Assembly: GCA_022414725.1 (NCBI GenBank)
Contig: JAJSRW010000549.1
Location: 21,112-85,111, forward strand
Direction: 5' to 3'
DNA: 64,000 nt
Origin: Microglena sp. YARC
Lineage: Eukaryota > Chlorophyta > Chlorophyceae > Chlamydomonadales > Chlamydomonadaceae
The notes beneath the pieces are model-generated. The model was not told where the DNA came from. It saw only the letters and a program-made list of their open reading frames with translations, and ran no database searches. The position numbers and the translations under genes are program-made. Below, in pieces: positions 49,801-62,400 of the stretch. Positions within the stretch are counted from its first letter, which is position 1, and each line of letters opens with the position of its first letter.

Positions 49801-52800
49801 GGCTGGCTGGCTGAAATGATGGGGTGTTCGTGCAGGTAAGGGGTGACAGGCTGGCTGGCTGAAGATGAGGTGTTTGTGCAGGTAAGGGGTGACAGGCTGG
49901 CTGGCTGGCTGCTGAAGATGGGGTGTTTGTGCAAAGGTAAGGCCGGTGACAGGCTGCTGCTGGCTGGCTGAAGATGGGGTGTTCGTGCAGGTAAGGGGTG
50001 ACAGGCTGGCTGGCTAAAAGATGAGGGAATGTTGTGCAGGTAAGGGGTGACAGGACTGGCTGGCTAAAGATGAGGTGTTCGTGCAGGTAAGGGGGTGGAA
50101 GCAAGTGGCTGGCTGGCTAAAGATGAGGTGTTTCGTGCAGTGCTAAGGGGTGACAGGCTCTGGCTAAAGATGAGGTGTTTCGTGCAGGTAAGGGGTGACA
50201 GGCTGGCTGGCTAAAGATGAGGTGTTTGTGCAGGTAAGGGGTGACAGGCTGGCTGGCTAAAGATGAGGTGTTCGGACATGTCAGGTAAGGGGTGACAGGC
50301 TGGCTGGCTAAAGATGACGGGGGTGTTCGTGCAGGTAAGGGTGACAGGCTGGCTGGCTAACAGATGGGGTGTTCGTGCAGGGTAAGGGTTAGCAGGCTTG
50401 GCTGGCTGAAGATGAGTTGTTCGTGGCAGGTAAGGGGTGACCACTGGCTGGCTGGCTGAAGATGGGGTGTTCGTGCAGGTAAGGGGTGACAGGCTGGCTG
50501 GCTAAAGATGAGGTGTTCGTGCAGGTAAGGGGTGACAGGCTGGCTGGCTAAAGATGAGGTGTTCGTGCAGGTAAGGGGTGGCAGGCTGGCTGGCTAAAGA
50601 TGAGGTGTTCGTGCAGGGGGAAGTTTGCCCCACACGAGTTAGCCCCATTTACCTAAAACCTATACCTACTAGACCCTAAACCCTAAAACAACCGAAACCC
50701 AAACCCTTGAATCAAAAACCATGACCACTGAACCATAAAACCCCATAAAACTCACCCTAAACTTAAGTGGGGGCTAACTTTCCCCACCATACCAACAGGC
50801 TCAACAAGTGCAGCCACACCACTAACTGCCAGTGATTATTTTTTCAAATCTGAAAGTGGGTTTCTTCTAGCTTTATGGTTTCAGGGCTCCACCAGGGACA
50901 GCTTTTTAGTGCTTTCTGTAGCTTTTTGTCGCTTTTTAGGGCAATCGAGCGGCACACAGAAAAAAAACTTTTTTTTTTTGCTTTTTACAGCGATATTTTG
51001 CTAAAATGGGGTCAAATCTAGCAATCGCTATATATAGCGGAAATAAAAATCCCTGCTAACTACCCCCCACCGCGTTTGTGCAGGTGCATTTTCCACCACC
51101 ACCACCACACCACCTTTTCACCTTATCTCCACTGCAAAATTAACAGTGTCACCCCACCTAGTAAAAGCAGTGCCAACCTAGTAAAAGCAGTGCCACCTAG
51201 TAAAAGCAGTTCCCAACTATCAGGTGACGTTTCAATTTTGTGCAGGTGGAGGTGGAGGGAGTCAGCCACCACCCCACACACAAACTCAACCCCCCAGCCC
51301 CCCCCCTCCACCCCCTTACCCACCCACACACACACACCCCACTCCACCCACCCCCTGTGCAGGTGGAGGTGGAGGAGTCAGCCCACCCCCCCCCACACAC
51401 AAACTCAACCCCCCAGCCCCCCCCCCCCCCCCCCCCCCCCCCCCACACACCCCCACTCCATCCCCCCCTGTGCAGGTGGAGGTGGAGGAGTCTGCTGAGG
51501 GGGGGTGGGGCCACAATGGAAGGACCACCCCCACCCACTCCCAAGCGCAGACCCAGGTCTCCGTCTGAGCCCTGAACTCAGGCTCCAGCTCAGCAGCAGC
51601 CAGGTCATGCGATGGCAGCAGGCCCTCGACTACGAACCTGCCGAGCGGCCAGGCTGTCGCTGTATACAAGAACCCCGGGCCTCCACCCTGGCGACCTGCG
51701 CCTGGTGAGGTCCAAGGGAAAGGACAGTGGGATGCCAGCTCACTGGCCCCATGCTGACTCTGTCAACGTGATTGTATTCCCTCGAAACGGATCCTGACCG
51801 CTGGCAAGACCAGGTAGCCAAGGCGATCTGGACGGCGGTGATCGGTACACTGTCCTGGCTTACCGCCCGTTGGTTGAGCACTTGAAGCAAAGTGAGGCCA
51901 TGGTGTTCGAGGCCGCCTCGCCCTCGTCAACAATTAAAGCAAGCAAGCAGCTTGAGATTCAAAGCGAGGAGGTGGCTAAGTTCTACGCGGACGCCTTTGC
52001 AAACAATGCACTTGGTCAAGTTTCCAACGCACACTTAGCGCAGGTAGGTGGTTGGTAGGTGGTTGGTAGGTAGCCGGTTGATAGGTGGTTGGTTGGTGGT
52101 TCGTAGGTGGTTGGCAGGTAGGTGGTTGGTTGGTGGTTGATAGGTGGTTGGTAGGTACCTGGTTGGAAGGTGGTTGGTAGGTAGCTGGTTGGTTGGTAGC
52201 TGGTTGGTTGGTGGTTGGTAGGTGGTTGGTAGGTAGCTGGTTGGTGGTACGTAGTTGGTAGGTGGTTGGTAGGCACTTGGCCAAGTTTCCAACGCACACT
52301 TATCGCAGGTAGTTGGTTGGTAGGTAGGTGGGTGGTAGGTGGTTGGTAGGTGGTTGGTAGGCACTTGGCCAAGTTTCCAACGCACACTTATCGCAGGTAG
52401 GTGGTTGGTAGGTGGTTGATAGGTGGTTGGTAGGTAGGTGGTTGGTAGGCACTTGGCCAAGTTTCCAACGCACACTTATCGCAGGTAGGTGGTTGGTAGG
52501 TGGTTGATAGGTGGTTGGTAGGTAGGTGGTTGGTAGGCACTTGGCCAAGTTTCCAACGTACACTTATCGCAGGTAGGTAATTGGTAGGTGGTTGGTAGGT
52601 GGTTGATAGGTGGTTGGTAGGTGGGTGGTTGGTAGATAAGTTTCTACGCACACTTAGCGCAGGTGCAGTTATGTATGTATTAGCGCAGGTGCAGTTATGT
52701 ATGTATTGTTGTGCTTCATCCTTGTTTTTCTATTTGCGCTTTTTAGTTGCGAGTTTTCCTTGTGTGTGTACTGTTGAGCTTTTTCCGTGTGTGTGTAAGG

Positions 52801-53340
52801 TATGGAGGTATGAAGAGGCAGGTAAAGTATGGAGGTATGGAGGGGAAGGCGAGGTATGGAGGTATGGAGGTTTGGTGGGGAAGGTGAGATATAAAGGTAT
52901 GGAGAGGAAGGTGAGGTATGGAGGTATGGTTCATGTCGCTAAAATGAAGAAGGTGCTTGATTTGAATCCCTGCAAGCACTTTTTTCGTGCGCTTTAGTGT
53001 TCGCGGTTGCTGTCAACTGCCATGGTAGCGTTTTCCAGGTAAAGTAGCAGCTCCTTCCCTACCGCTAATAAGACGGGGCTCCTTACTTACGCCCCCACCA
53101 GGCGTGATCATACTTATGGAGGTATGGAGGGGCAGGTGAGGTGTAGAGGTATGGAGGGGCAGGTGAGGTGTAGAGGTATGGAGGGGCAGGTGAGGTGTAG
53201 AGGTATGGAGGGGCAGGTGAGGTGTGGAGGTATGGAGGTTGTATGACGCAACCCTGACGGCCCCTTGCAGACCATAGTGCGCAATGCCCTTGGTGTTTGT
53301 GCGCGTGTGTGTGTGTGTGTGTATGTGTGTGTGCGTGTGC

Positions 53341-53412
<72 letters not shown>

Positions 53413-56400
53413 GGAGTTATGGAGATTGTATGACACAAACCTGACGGCCCCTTGCAGAGTCGCTGTAACCAGAAAGGTGCAGAAACTCAAGGCACGCAGC
53501 TTTGTTCAATGTGTGCAGCAGGCCATCTGGCCCAGGTCCAAAGTCCCCACCAATAAAAAGCCCTGCTTGCCCTTCTTTTTTTTGTGTGTGTATGTGTGTG
53601 TGGGGGGGAGTGGGTCTGGGTTTTTGTGTGTGTGTGTGGGAGGGGGGGGGATAAGGATTTCGCTTCTGGGTGGGTCTCCCTGTACTAGTCCTAGACTTGA
53701 AGGATTAGATGTGATGTGGCGGAGCCTTATCTGTTTGCCCCTTGTCTGCGCTTGGCTGCAGGCCGATCAACAGGAGGAAGGTCCTTCCAGTGCCACCTGT
53801 CTGCGCTTGGCTGAGCTGGCAGCCAGGCTGGTAGATGCGGCCAAGACAGGAGAGCGGGTGCCAGTGCCAAAAGAGCTGCTGCCTGACAGGTCCGCAGCAA
53901 CTTGGGTTCAGTTCCCTAACGATCCCTTACCTTGAACCAGTTCCCTTACCTTACCTTACCTTCCATTTATTTACCTTACCATACCTTACCTTCAAATCCA
54001 GTTCCCTTCCCTTCCCTTCCCTTCCCTTCCCTTCCCTCCCCTCCCCTCCCCTCCCCCTCCCCTCCCTCCCCTCCTCTCCTCTCCCCTCCCGCTCCCCTTC
54101 CCTCCCCTTCCCTTCTTTTTACCATCCCTTCCCTAAAAACTCCATTTACCTTACCGTTACCTTACCCTCCCTTCCCTTCAAATCCAAGTTCCTTCCCCTT
54201 CCCTTCCCTTCCCTTCCCTTCCCTTCCCTTCCCTTCCCTTCCCTTCCCTTCCCTTCCCTTCCCCTTCCCTTCCTCCCCTTCCCCCCTCCCCTCCCTCCCC
54301 TCCCCTCCTCTCCCCTCCCCTCCCCTTCCCCCTCCCCTTCCCTTCTTTTACCATCCCTTCCCTAAAACTCCATTTACATTACCCTACCTTACCCTCCCTT
54401 CCCTTCAAATCCAGTTCCCTTCCCTTCCCTTCCTTCCACTTCCCTTCCTTCTTCCCTTCTCCTTGCCCTTCCTTCCCTTCCCTTCCCTTCCCTTCCCTTC
54501 CCCTTCCCTTCCCTTCCCTTCCCCTTCCCTTCCCTTCCCCTTCCCTTCCCTTCCCTCCCCCCTCCCCTCCCCTTCCCTTCCCTCTCTTTCTCTTCCCTCC
54601 CCTCCCCTCCCCTCCCCTCCCTCCCCGTCCCTCCCCTCCCCTCCTCTCTCCTCCCTCCCCTCCCTTTCCCTTCCCTTCCCTTCCCTCCACTTCCCCTCCC
54701 CTTTCCTTCTTCTTACCTATCCCTTCCCTTGAACTCCATTAACCTTCCCTTCCTTACCCTCCCTTCCCTTACCACCCCTTTCCTTGAAATCCAAATACCC
54801 CAGACTTTTATGGAGAAAGGCATGGACAAAGAGCCGTACTGCTCGAACAAGGAGTCCTTGGTGCTCCTTATCCCCCCTCCCCTCCCCCGCCCCCACCCAC
54901 CCCACCCACAAGCCCCCTTCTCTGCCCCCAACACTGTCCTTGGTGCTCCTTATCCCCCCCCCCCCCCCCTACCCACACCCACCCACCCACAAGCCCCTTC
55001 TCTGCCCCCAACACCTGTCCTTGGTGCTCCTTATCCCCCCCCCCCTACCCACCCCACCCACCCACAAGCCCCCCTTCTCTGCCCCCAACACCTGTCCTTG
55101 GTGCTCCTTATCCCCCCCCTACCCCACCCCACCCACCACAGCCCCCTTCTCTGCCCCAACACCTGTCCTTGGTGCTCCTTATCCCCCCCCCCCCCCCCCC
55201 TACCCACCCACCCACCCACAAACCCCCCTTCTCTGCCCCCAACACCTGTCCTTGGTGCTCCTTATCCCCCTATCCAGTTACCCAGACTTTATGGAGAAAG
55301 GCAAGGACAAAGAGTCGTACCCCTCGACCAAGGTGTTGGGGCTGATGTACCGCGAGGCACGAGGGGTGTACGACAAGCTTGATATGGACCCAGCTTATCA
55401 ACAACAGCTGAACGATCCCGATGCCAGCTCGCCCCTCCAGCGCTGCCCCCTTACGTGTGAGCTCGCAGCCTGGCTGGAGAGGGGGGCCCCAGGCTCGTTT
55501 GGCCTTCTCAGCTCCGAAACCAGTGACTCCACCAGCTGGCTGAGAGAAGAGGTTGCTAGGCTACATACCAACTACTGCTACGAAGTATCCATGCTGTCAC
55601 TTCAGGTAACTGTAATGGGCAAATAATAATGCATAGTAATGGTTATTACTGGTGGCCACCAGCTGGCCAAGAGAAAAGTTGATAGGCTGTACGCCAACTA
55701 CTGCTACGAAGTATCCATGCTGTCACTTCAGGTAACTGTAACGGGCAAATAATAATGCATTGTAATGTTTATTACTGGTGGCCACCAGCTGGCTAAGAGA
55801 AGAGTTGCTAGGCTGCATGCTAGCTACTGCTACGAAGTATCAATGCTGATGCTTCAGGTAACGGTAATGGGAACATGCTAATGTATAGTATGTATGATTG
55901 TATGTATGTTGCAGTCCAGGGGTAGGCCAAATAGGCGAAAGGGACTTGCCCAACCGTAGTTGAAAGGGCTTAAAAATAAAAAGCACTGATGAACTGAACC
56001 CCAAACAATCGTTTTACCGACGGGGGCCCGGGGGTATAGTTAATGTTTATTACTGGGTGGCCACCAGCTGCTGAGAGAATATGTTGTAAGCGGTAGTATG
56101 AACGATTTGACCATCTGATCAGATAGTCCAATGGCTCATGCTACCGCTTACAACAGAAGTGGATGCTTGGCTGCATTCCAACTGCTGCTACGAAGTATCC
56201 ATGCTGTCTCTTCAGGTACTGGTAATGGTAAAGGTAAAATAATAATGTATGGTAATGGTTATTACTGGTGGCCACCAGCTGGCTGAGAAAAATGTTGTAA
56301 GCGGTAGTATGAACGATTTGACCATCTGATCAGATAGTTGAATGGCTCACGCTAGCGCTTACATCAGAAGAGGTTGCTAGGCTGCATTCCAACTGCTGCT

Positions 56401-59400
56401 ACAGAGTATCCATGCTGTCTCTTCAGGTAATGGTAATGGTAACATAATAATGAATAGTAATGGTCATTACTGGTGACCACCAGCTAAAAAAAGATATTGC
56501 AAGCGGTAGTATGAACGATTTGACCATCTGATTAGATGGTCAAATGGCTCACGCTACCGCTTACATCAGAAGAGGTTGCTAGGCTGCATTCCAACTGCTG
56601 CTATGAAGTATCCATGCTGTCGCTCCAGGTAACGGTAATGGGCAAATAATAATGCATAGTAATGGTTATTACTGGTGGCCACCACCTGGCTAAGAGAAGA
56701 GTTGCTAGGCTGTACACCAACTACTGATACCAAGTGTCACTGCTGTCGCTTCAGGTAATGGTAAAGGGAAAGTAATAATGTCTAGTAATGGTTATTACTG
56801 GTGACCACTAGCTGGCTAAGAGAAGATGCTGTAAGCAGTGGTATGAACGATTTGACTATCTGATCAGATAGTTGAATGGCTCACACTACCACTTACAACA
56901 GAAGAGGTCGCTAGCTTGTATGCTAACTACTGCTACCAAGTGTCAATGCTGTCCTTTCAGGCATGTATGTATGTATGTATGTATGTATGAATGTATGTAT
57001 GTATGTATGTATGTATGTATGTATGTATGTATGTTACAGTCCAGGGTTAGCCCAAATGACAGGAAGGGATAAATAGACTAAAGGGACTTGCCCAGCCATG
57101 ACAGGAAGGGATAAATAGAAAAAACATTGATGGACTGAACCCCAAACAGGTAATGGCAATAGGTAAAACAGGTGATGGCAAAAGGTAATAATAATAATAA
57201 AATAATAAATAATAAATAATAATAATAATGGCAATAGGTAAACAGGTGATGGAGATAGGTAAATAATAATTTGTTGTATTGGTTATGACTGGTGGCCCCC
57301 GCACTAGCTAAACTAATTTTGTATAAATGTTGCTCACAGTATTATTATCCAAACTGTTTTGTAGTTATGGTTATTTCTGGTGGCCCTGGTAGTTGTAAAA
57401 TTAATTGTGTACACGTGTTGCTCAAAGAATTATAATCCAAACTGTTTAGTAGTTATGGTTATTACTGATGGCCCTGGTAGTGGTAAAACTATTTTTGTAC
57501 CCGTGTTGCTCAAAGTATTATAATCCAAACTGTTTTGTATTCATGGTTATGACTGGTGGCCCTGGTAGTGGTAAAACTAATTTTGTAACCCGTGTTGTCT
57601 CAAAGTAATTATAATCCAAAACTGTTTTTGTATTCAATGGTTATGACTGGTGGCCCTGGTAGTGGTAAAACTAATTTTGTACCCGTGTTGCTCAAAGTAT
57701 TATAATCCAAACTGTTTTGTATTCATGGTTATGACTGGTGGCCCTGGTAGTGGTAAAACTAGTTGTGTAAAAATGTTGCTCACAGTATTAGAATCCAAAC
57801 TTTTTTTGTAGTAATGGTGTTTTTTACTGGTGACCTGTTACTGGTAAAACTGTTTAGTAAAATTGTTGCTCACAGCCGCTCACGGTATTAGAATCCAAAC
57901 TGCTTTGTATTCACGGTTATCACTGGCGGCCCTGGTAGTGGTAAAACTAATTTTGTAAAAATATTGCTCACAGTATTAGAATCCAAACTGTTCAGCTGAC
58001 CAATATAATGCAACTTAAACAGTTGATACAGACTCAAATTAATTAATTAATTAAACAGCTGATACAGACTCAAATTAATTAATTAATTAAACAGTTGATA
58101 CAGACTCTAATTAATTAATTAATTAATTAATTAATTAATTAATTAATTGAACATTTGATACAGACTCAAATTAATTAATCAATTAAGTAACAGTTGATAC
58201 AGACTATGTCAAATTAATTAATCAAATAATTAAACAGTTGATACAGACTCAAGTTAATTAATCAATTAATTAGACAGTTGATACAGACTCTAATTAATTA
58301 ATTAATTAATTAATTAATTAAACAGTTGATACAGACTCAAATTAATTAATTCATTAAACAGTTGATACAGACTCAAATTAATTAATTAATTAAACAGTTG
58401 ATACAGACTCAAATCAATTAATTAATTAATTAATTAATCGAACAGTTGATGCAGACTCAAATTAATTAATTCATTAATTAAGCAGTTGATACAGACTCAA
58501 ATTAATTAATTCATTAATTAAACAGTTGATAAAGACTCAAATTAATTAATTAATTAGTTAATTAAGGTCAATAGAATGTCATCTCAAATTATAGCAATTC
58601 AGGGGATGAACTGGACAAACGTTTCGTACTTCGTCGTTCCTTCGATCAAAATTGTCGAGAATTCTCGGATTTCCAGGCCTAAATTCTCGATTTCAAGTTA
58701 CGAAGTACGAGGTAACGAGTTCTCGGCAGAAACGTTTTGTCCAGTTCATCTCTGAATTGCTGTAAACAGTTGATACAGACTCAAATTAATTAATTAATTA
58801 AGTAATTAATTAAAATTAATTAATTAACAGTTGATACAGACTCAATTTATTAATTAATTAATTAATTAATTAATTAGTTATATTAAACAGTTGATACAGA
58901 CTCAAATTAATAAATAATGAATTAATTAATTAATTATTAATTAATTAAACAAGTTGATACAGACTCAAATTAATTAATTTAATTAACACTTAAATTAATT
59001 AATTAATTAATTAGTTAATTAAACAGTTGATACAGACTCAAATTAATTAATTAATTAATTAATCTAATTAATTAATTAAACAGTTGATAAGGCAGACTCA
59101 AATTAATTCAATTAATTTAATTAATTAAACAGCTTGATTACATAAGACTCAGATTAAATAGGCCGCAGTCCAATGTAAAATCGAAGTTTCACTACTGCCA
59201 CACTTTACACCACACACACACACACGGCACAGGCACAACACACACAGGGCACCACACACAGACACACCACACCCACAGCACAGGGACACCCCACACACAC
59301 AATACACACATACACCACACGCAAACACGACACATACAAAACACACCTGCATAAACACACACCGGCACACACACTAAGTATCAAACAAAGTAAGTAGGCC

Positions 59401-62400
59401 CACATCAGTATCAAACAAGTATCACTACCGGTACTGTCACCTTTGGTGGTTGGCCCCAGTACAAGCAAGCAGGCTGGCCCCCTCAACTTCACGCCTCGTA
59501 ATAAGTAGGGAACGGCAAATCATATGATGTTGACCAAATATGAGTATGATATCATATGATATCATACAGAAATCATGTGATTTAATATCATATTATATGA
59601 TGCCCCAGGCCAAAGTTACCTAGTCAGACCGCCGGCATTATATGATATCATATGATGACATGATATCATATGATATCATATTGCCGATCCCTACTAATGG
59701 TAGCACTGCCAAAAAAGGCACCAAACAAGAAGCATAATGTAGCACTTATCATGAATATCATATGATATCATATTTCCGATCCCCAGTAATAAGGCATAAT
59801 CATGATTGATGTATCCAAAAGTAATGATAACGCCTGGTGGGGCGTGGTATTAAGGGAACCCGTCGTACGCGGGTAGAGAGCGGTCTTTTACCTCAACTGG
59901 ACAAGCTACCATCGCGGTTGACAACGACCTGCAACGCTCAGGGCGACTGTAGGGGGAATCCGAACCCAATTTCAAATCGACCTGCATCCTCAAAGCGATT
60001 TGGTGTACCACCAGACCAATCGATTCGCTGAAAGGGGCTATTGATGTATCGACTGTACTTGGACAGAATCCTGTTTCTTTCAGTATGTACGCGAAGCGAG
60101 TTGCCCACCACCGACCTTCTGGGACTTTTGCCTGGGCGTGTACCGCCAACTTCCTCTCTTCTGGCTTGACTGTACTTGGACAGAAGCTGTTCTAAGACAG
60201 TATGTACGCGAGTTTAGTTTGCCCCACCACTAACCTTTCTGGCATCGTAAGACTGTACTTGGACAGAAATCTGTTCTACAGTAGGTATAACTCTTCTGCT
60301 TAAAATTCATAATGACTTATAATGTATCTAAAGTGATGTGTTGGACGCTGTGAGGCGGTGTTGGCTGCAGGCTGTGTTCAGATCTTGCCCCCCTCAACCT
60401 TACGCCTTGTAATGAGGCATACTATTTATTTATGGATCTACTGTCACTTCAGGCCGGTGTTGGGCGCTGTGAGGCGGTGCTGGCTGCAGGCTGTGGTCAG
60501 ATCCTGGCAGCGGATGGAAAGAAGCTACCGAAAGGGGCGCAGCGCCTTTTGGAGGACTGCAGCCGCGTGTATTGGCGACACTTGCGCCCTCGCTACATCA
60601 GGGCCCTGCTCGACATGGTTCGGCTCGAGTCGAGTTCAACTGCACATGCAGCTGCCAGGTGTACATCCAGGTGGGCAGCTGCCAGGTGTACATCCAGGTG
60701 GGCAGGGGGCAGGTTTACATCCAGGCGGGCGAGGTGCCAAGGGTGACAGCTAGGAGGGCAGCTGCTAGGTGCACATCCAGGTGGGCAGCTGCCAGGTGTA
60801 CATCCAGGCGGGCAGGTGCCAGGTGGACAGCTAGGAGGGCAGCTGCTAGGTGTACATCCAGGTGGGCAGCTGCCAGGTGTACATCCAGGTGGGCAGGTGC
60901 CAGGTGTACATCCAGGCGGGCAGGTGCCAGGTGGACAGCTAGGAGGGCAGCTGCTAGGTGTACATCCAGGTGGGCAGCTGCCAGGTGTACATCCAGGTGG
61001 GCAGGTGCCAGGTGTACATCCAGGCGGGCAGGTGCAGCCGCTGCTGGCAATGGACACTCAGCTCGGAGGATCCAACCTGGTTGGCTCCTCCCCGCAGGTG
61101 ATTGACCTTAGGAGCCCAGGAGCCGCCCCAGTGGGGCATGGCCCACCACACCACAACATAGACCCAGGTCCCTCCACACACCCACCCAGCTTCCACCCAG
61201 CTCTACCCCACCAACAGACTGCCACATCCCCGCATCTGAATGACCACCGGCACCAGGGAGACGCCTCAGTGGGAGTGGCCCAGCAGCCTGCTGCCTCAGT
61301 CGGTGTGGCCCAGCAGCCTGCTGCCTCAGTCGGTGTGGCCCAACAGACTGCCGCCTCAGTGGGAGTGGCCCAACAGCCTCACGCTTCAGTGGGAGTGGCC
61401 CAAAACAGAACCGCCCGCCTCGGCATCCATGTCACAAGCCTTGTCTCACCCATTCAGTGCTGAAGGCACTGGTGGCTTGCAGCTTGGCACTGCAGAAGCT
61501 TACGGACTGATGAACCTCCAGCTGAGCACAACCCTCAGCCTCGGCACTCAGGCGCCGGTGGCTGGTGCTAGTGCTGGCGATGGTGATTGTACTGGTGATG
61601 GTGCTGGTGCTAGTACTGGTGCTGGTCCTGGTGCAAGTGCTAGTACTGGTGCTGGTGCTGGTGCTGGTGCTGGTACTGGTGCAAGGATTCCCTCCAGCTC
61701 TGCCCTGCACAAGGCCCCCTTAGCCCTGGACAAGGCCCCCCTTAATGCAAACTGCGGCCTGGGTTTTGGATGGCTTGGCCATGAGTTCCTGACTGCCTGG
61801 GAATCGCAAAACCGACAGCTGCTGCAAGCGGGGCATGTCCCGCCATTCTCTTCTGGCAGTACTGAGGGTGCTGCGGGCAGTGCACAGGGTGATGCGGGCG
61901 GTGGTGAGACTGCTGTGGGGGTTGGTACCATGGACCCTGGTCGTGAGCTTGGTATCCAAGCTGGGCGTGAGCTGGTTAACTGGTTCAAGGCAGAGAGTAG
62001 TGCGATTTACGGAGCTGTGATGCGGCGAGTGGCTTTCGGACGCAGCCTTTCTGCCCAGGTATGGCCTGTGTTTGTCCGGCTTGATGTTGGAGAAGTGGTT
62101 ATGGTTTTGTGGGGTGGGTGGGTGGGTGGGTGGGTGGGTGGGTGGGGGCATGTGTGTGGGTATGGGAAGCTGTCTGATGGTGGGAGGAGAGTGTGGGGGG
62201 GGTGTCCTGGTTGAAATTTGTCCTGTTGGGAAATGGTGGTTGTCTGTCTGTGTGAGTGTGTGGTGGTGACGATGGTGGTGTGGGGGAGGGTGGGGGGGGG
62301 GGGGGGGGGGGGGGCAGTGTGTGGGGATGGGAGGCTGTCTGATGGCGAAGGTGAGATGTGTTCGGAGTGCCGTGATGTGTGATGGGTGGCATTCGGACGC

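Larger units (their letters stand above)
55606..56960 (+). repeat. Seven further copies of the exon E 3' edge and donor
   Basis: The segment from ACCAGCTGGCTGAGAGAAGA through GGTTGCTAGGCTGCA and CTACTGCTACGAAGTATCCA to TGCTGTCACTTCAG|GTAACG recurs with ends near 55,730, 55,858, 56,214, 56,427, 56,628, 56,754 and 56,960. Most retain CAG|GTAAYG or GTACTG; the last has CAG|GCATG. The intronic AATAATAATGCATAGTAATG and GGTTATTACTGGTGGCCACC segment is part of the unit. Confidence 0.92.

Noticed and set aside
53835..54732. Leu/Pro/Ser-rich 176- and 266-residue frames
   Set aside because: They are translations of the CCCTT tract in the intron between RDR exons D and E.
47340..55605. Viral RNA polymerase insertion
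   Set aside because: The motif order (FSDGxG, GGYKG, DxDGD, YPDFMEKG) is that of cellular silencing RDRs, and the gene has many introns.
60593..61057. CPPGCTPG collagen-like or metallothionein-like minus-strand frame
   Set aside because: It is the antisense of the 29 bp exon-edge minisatellite.
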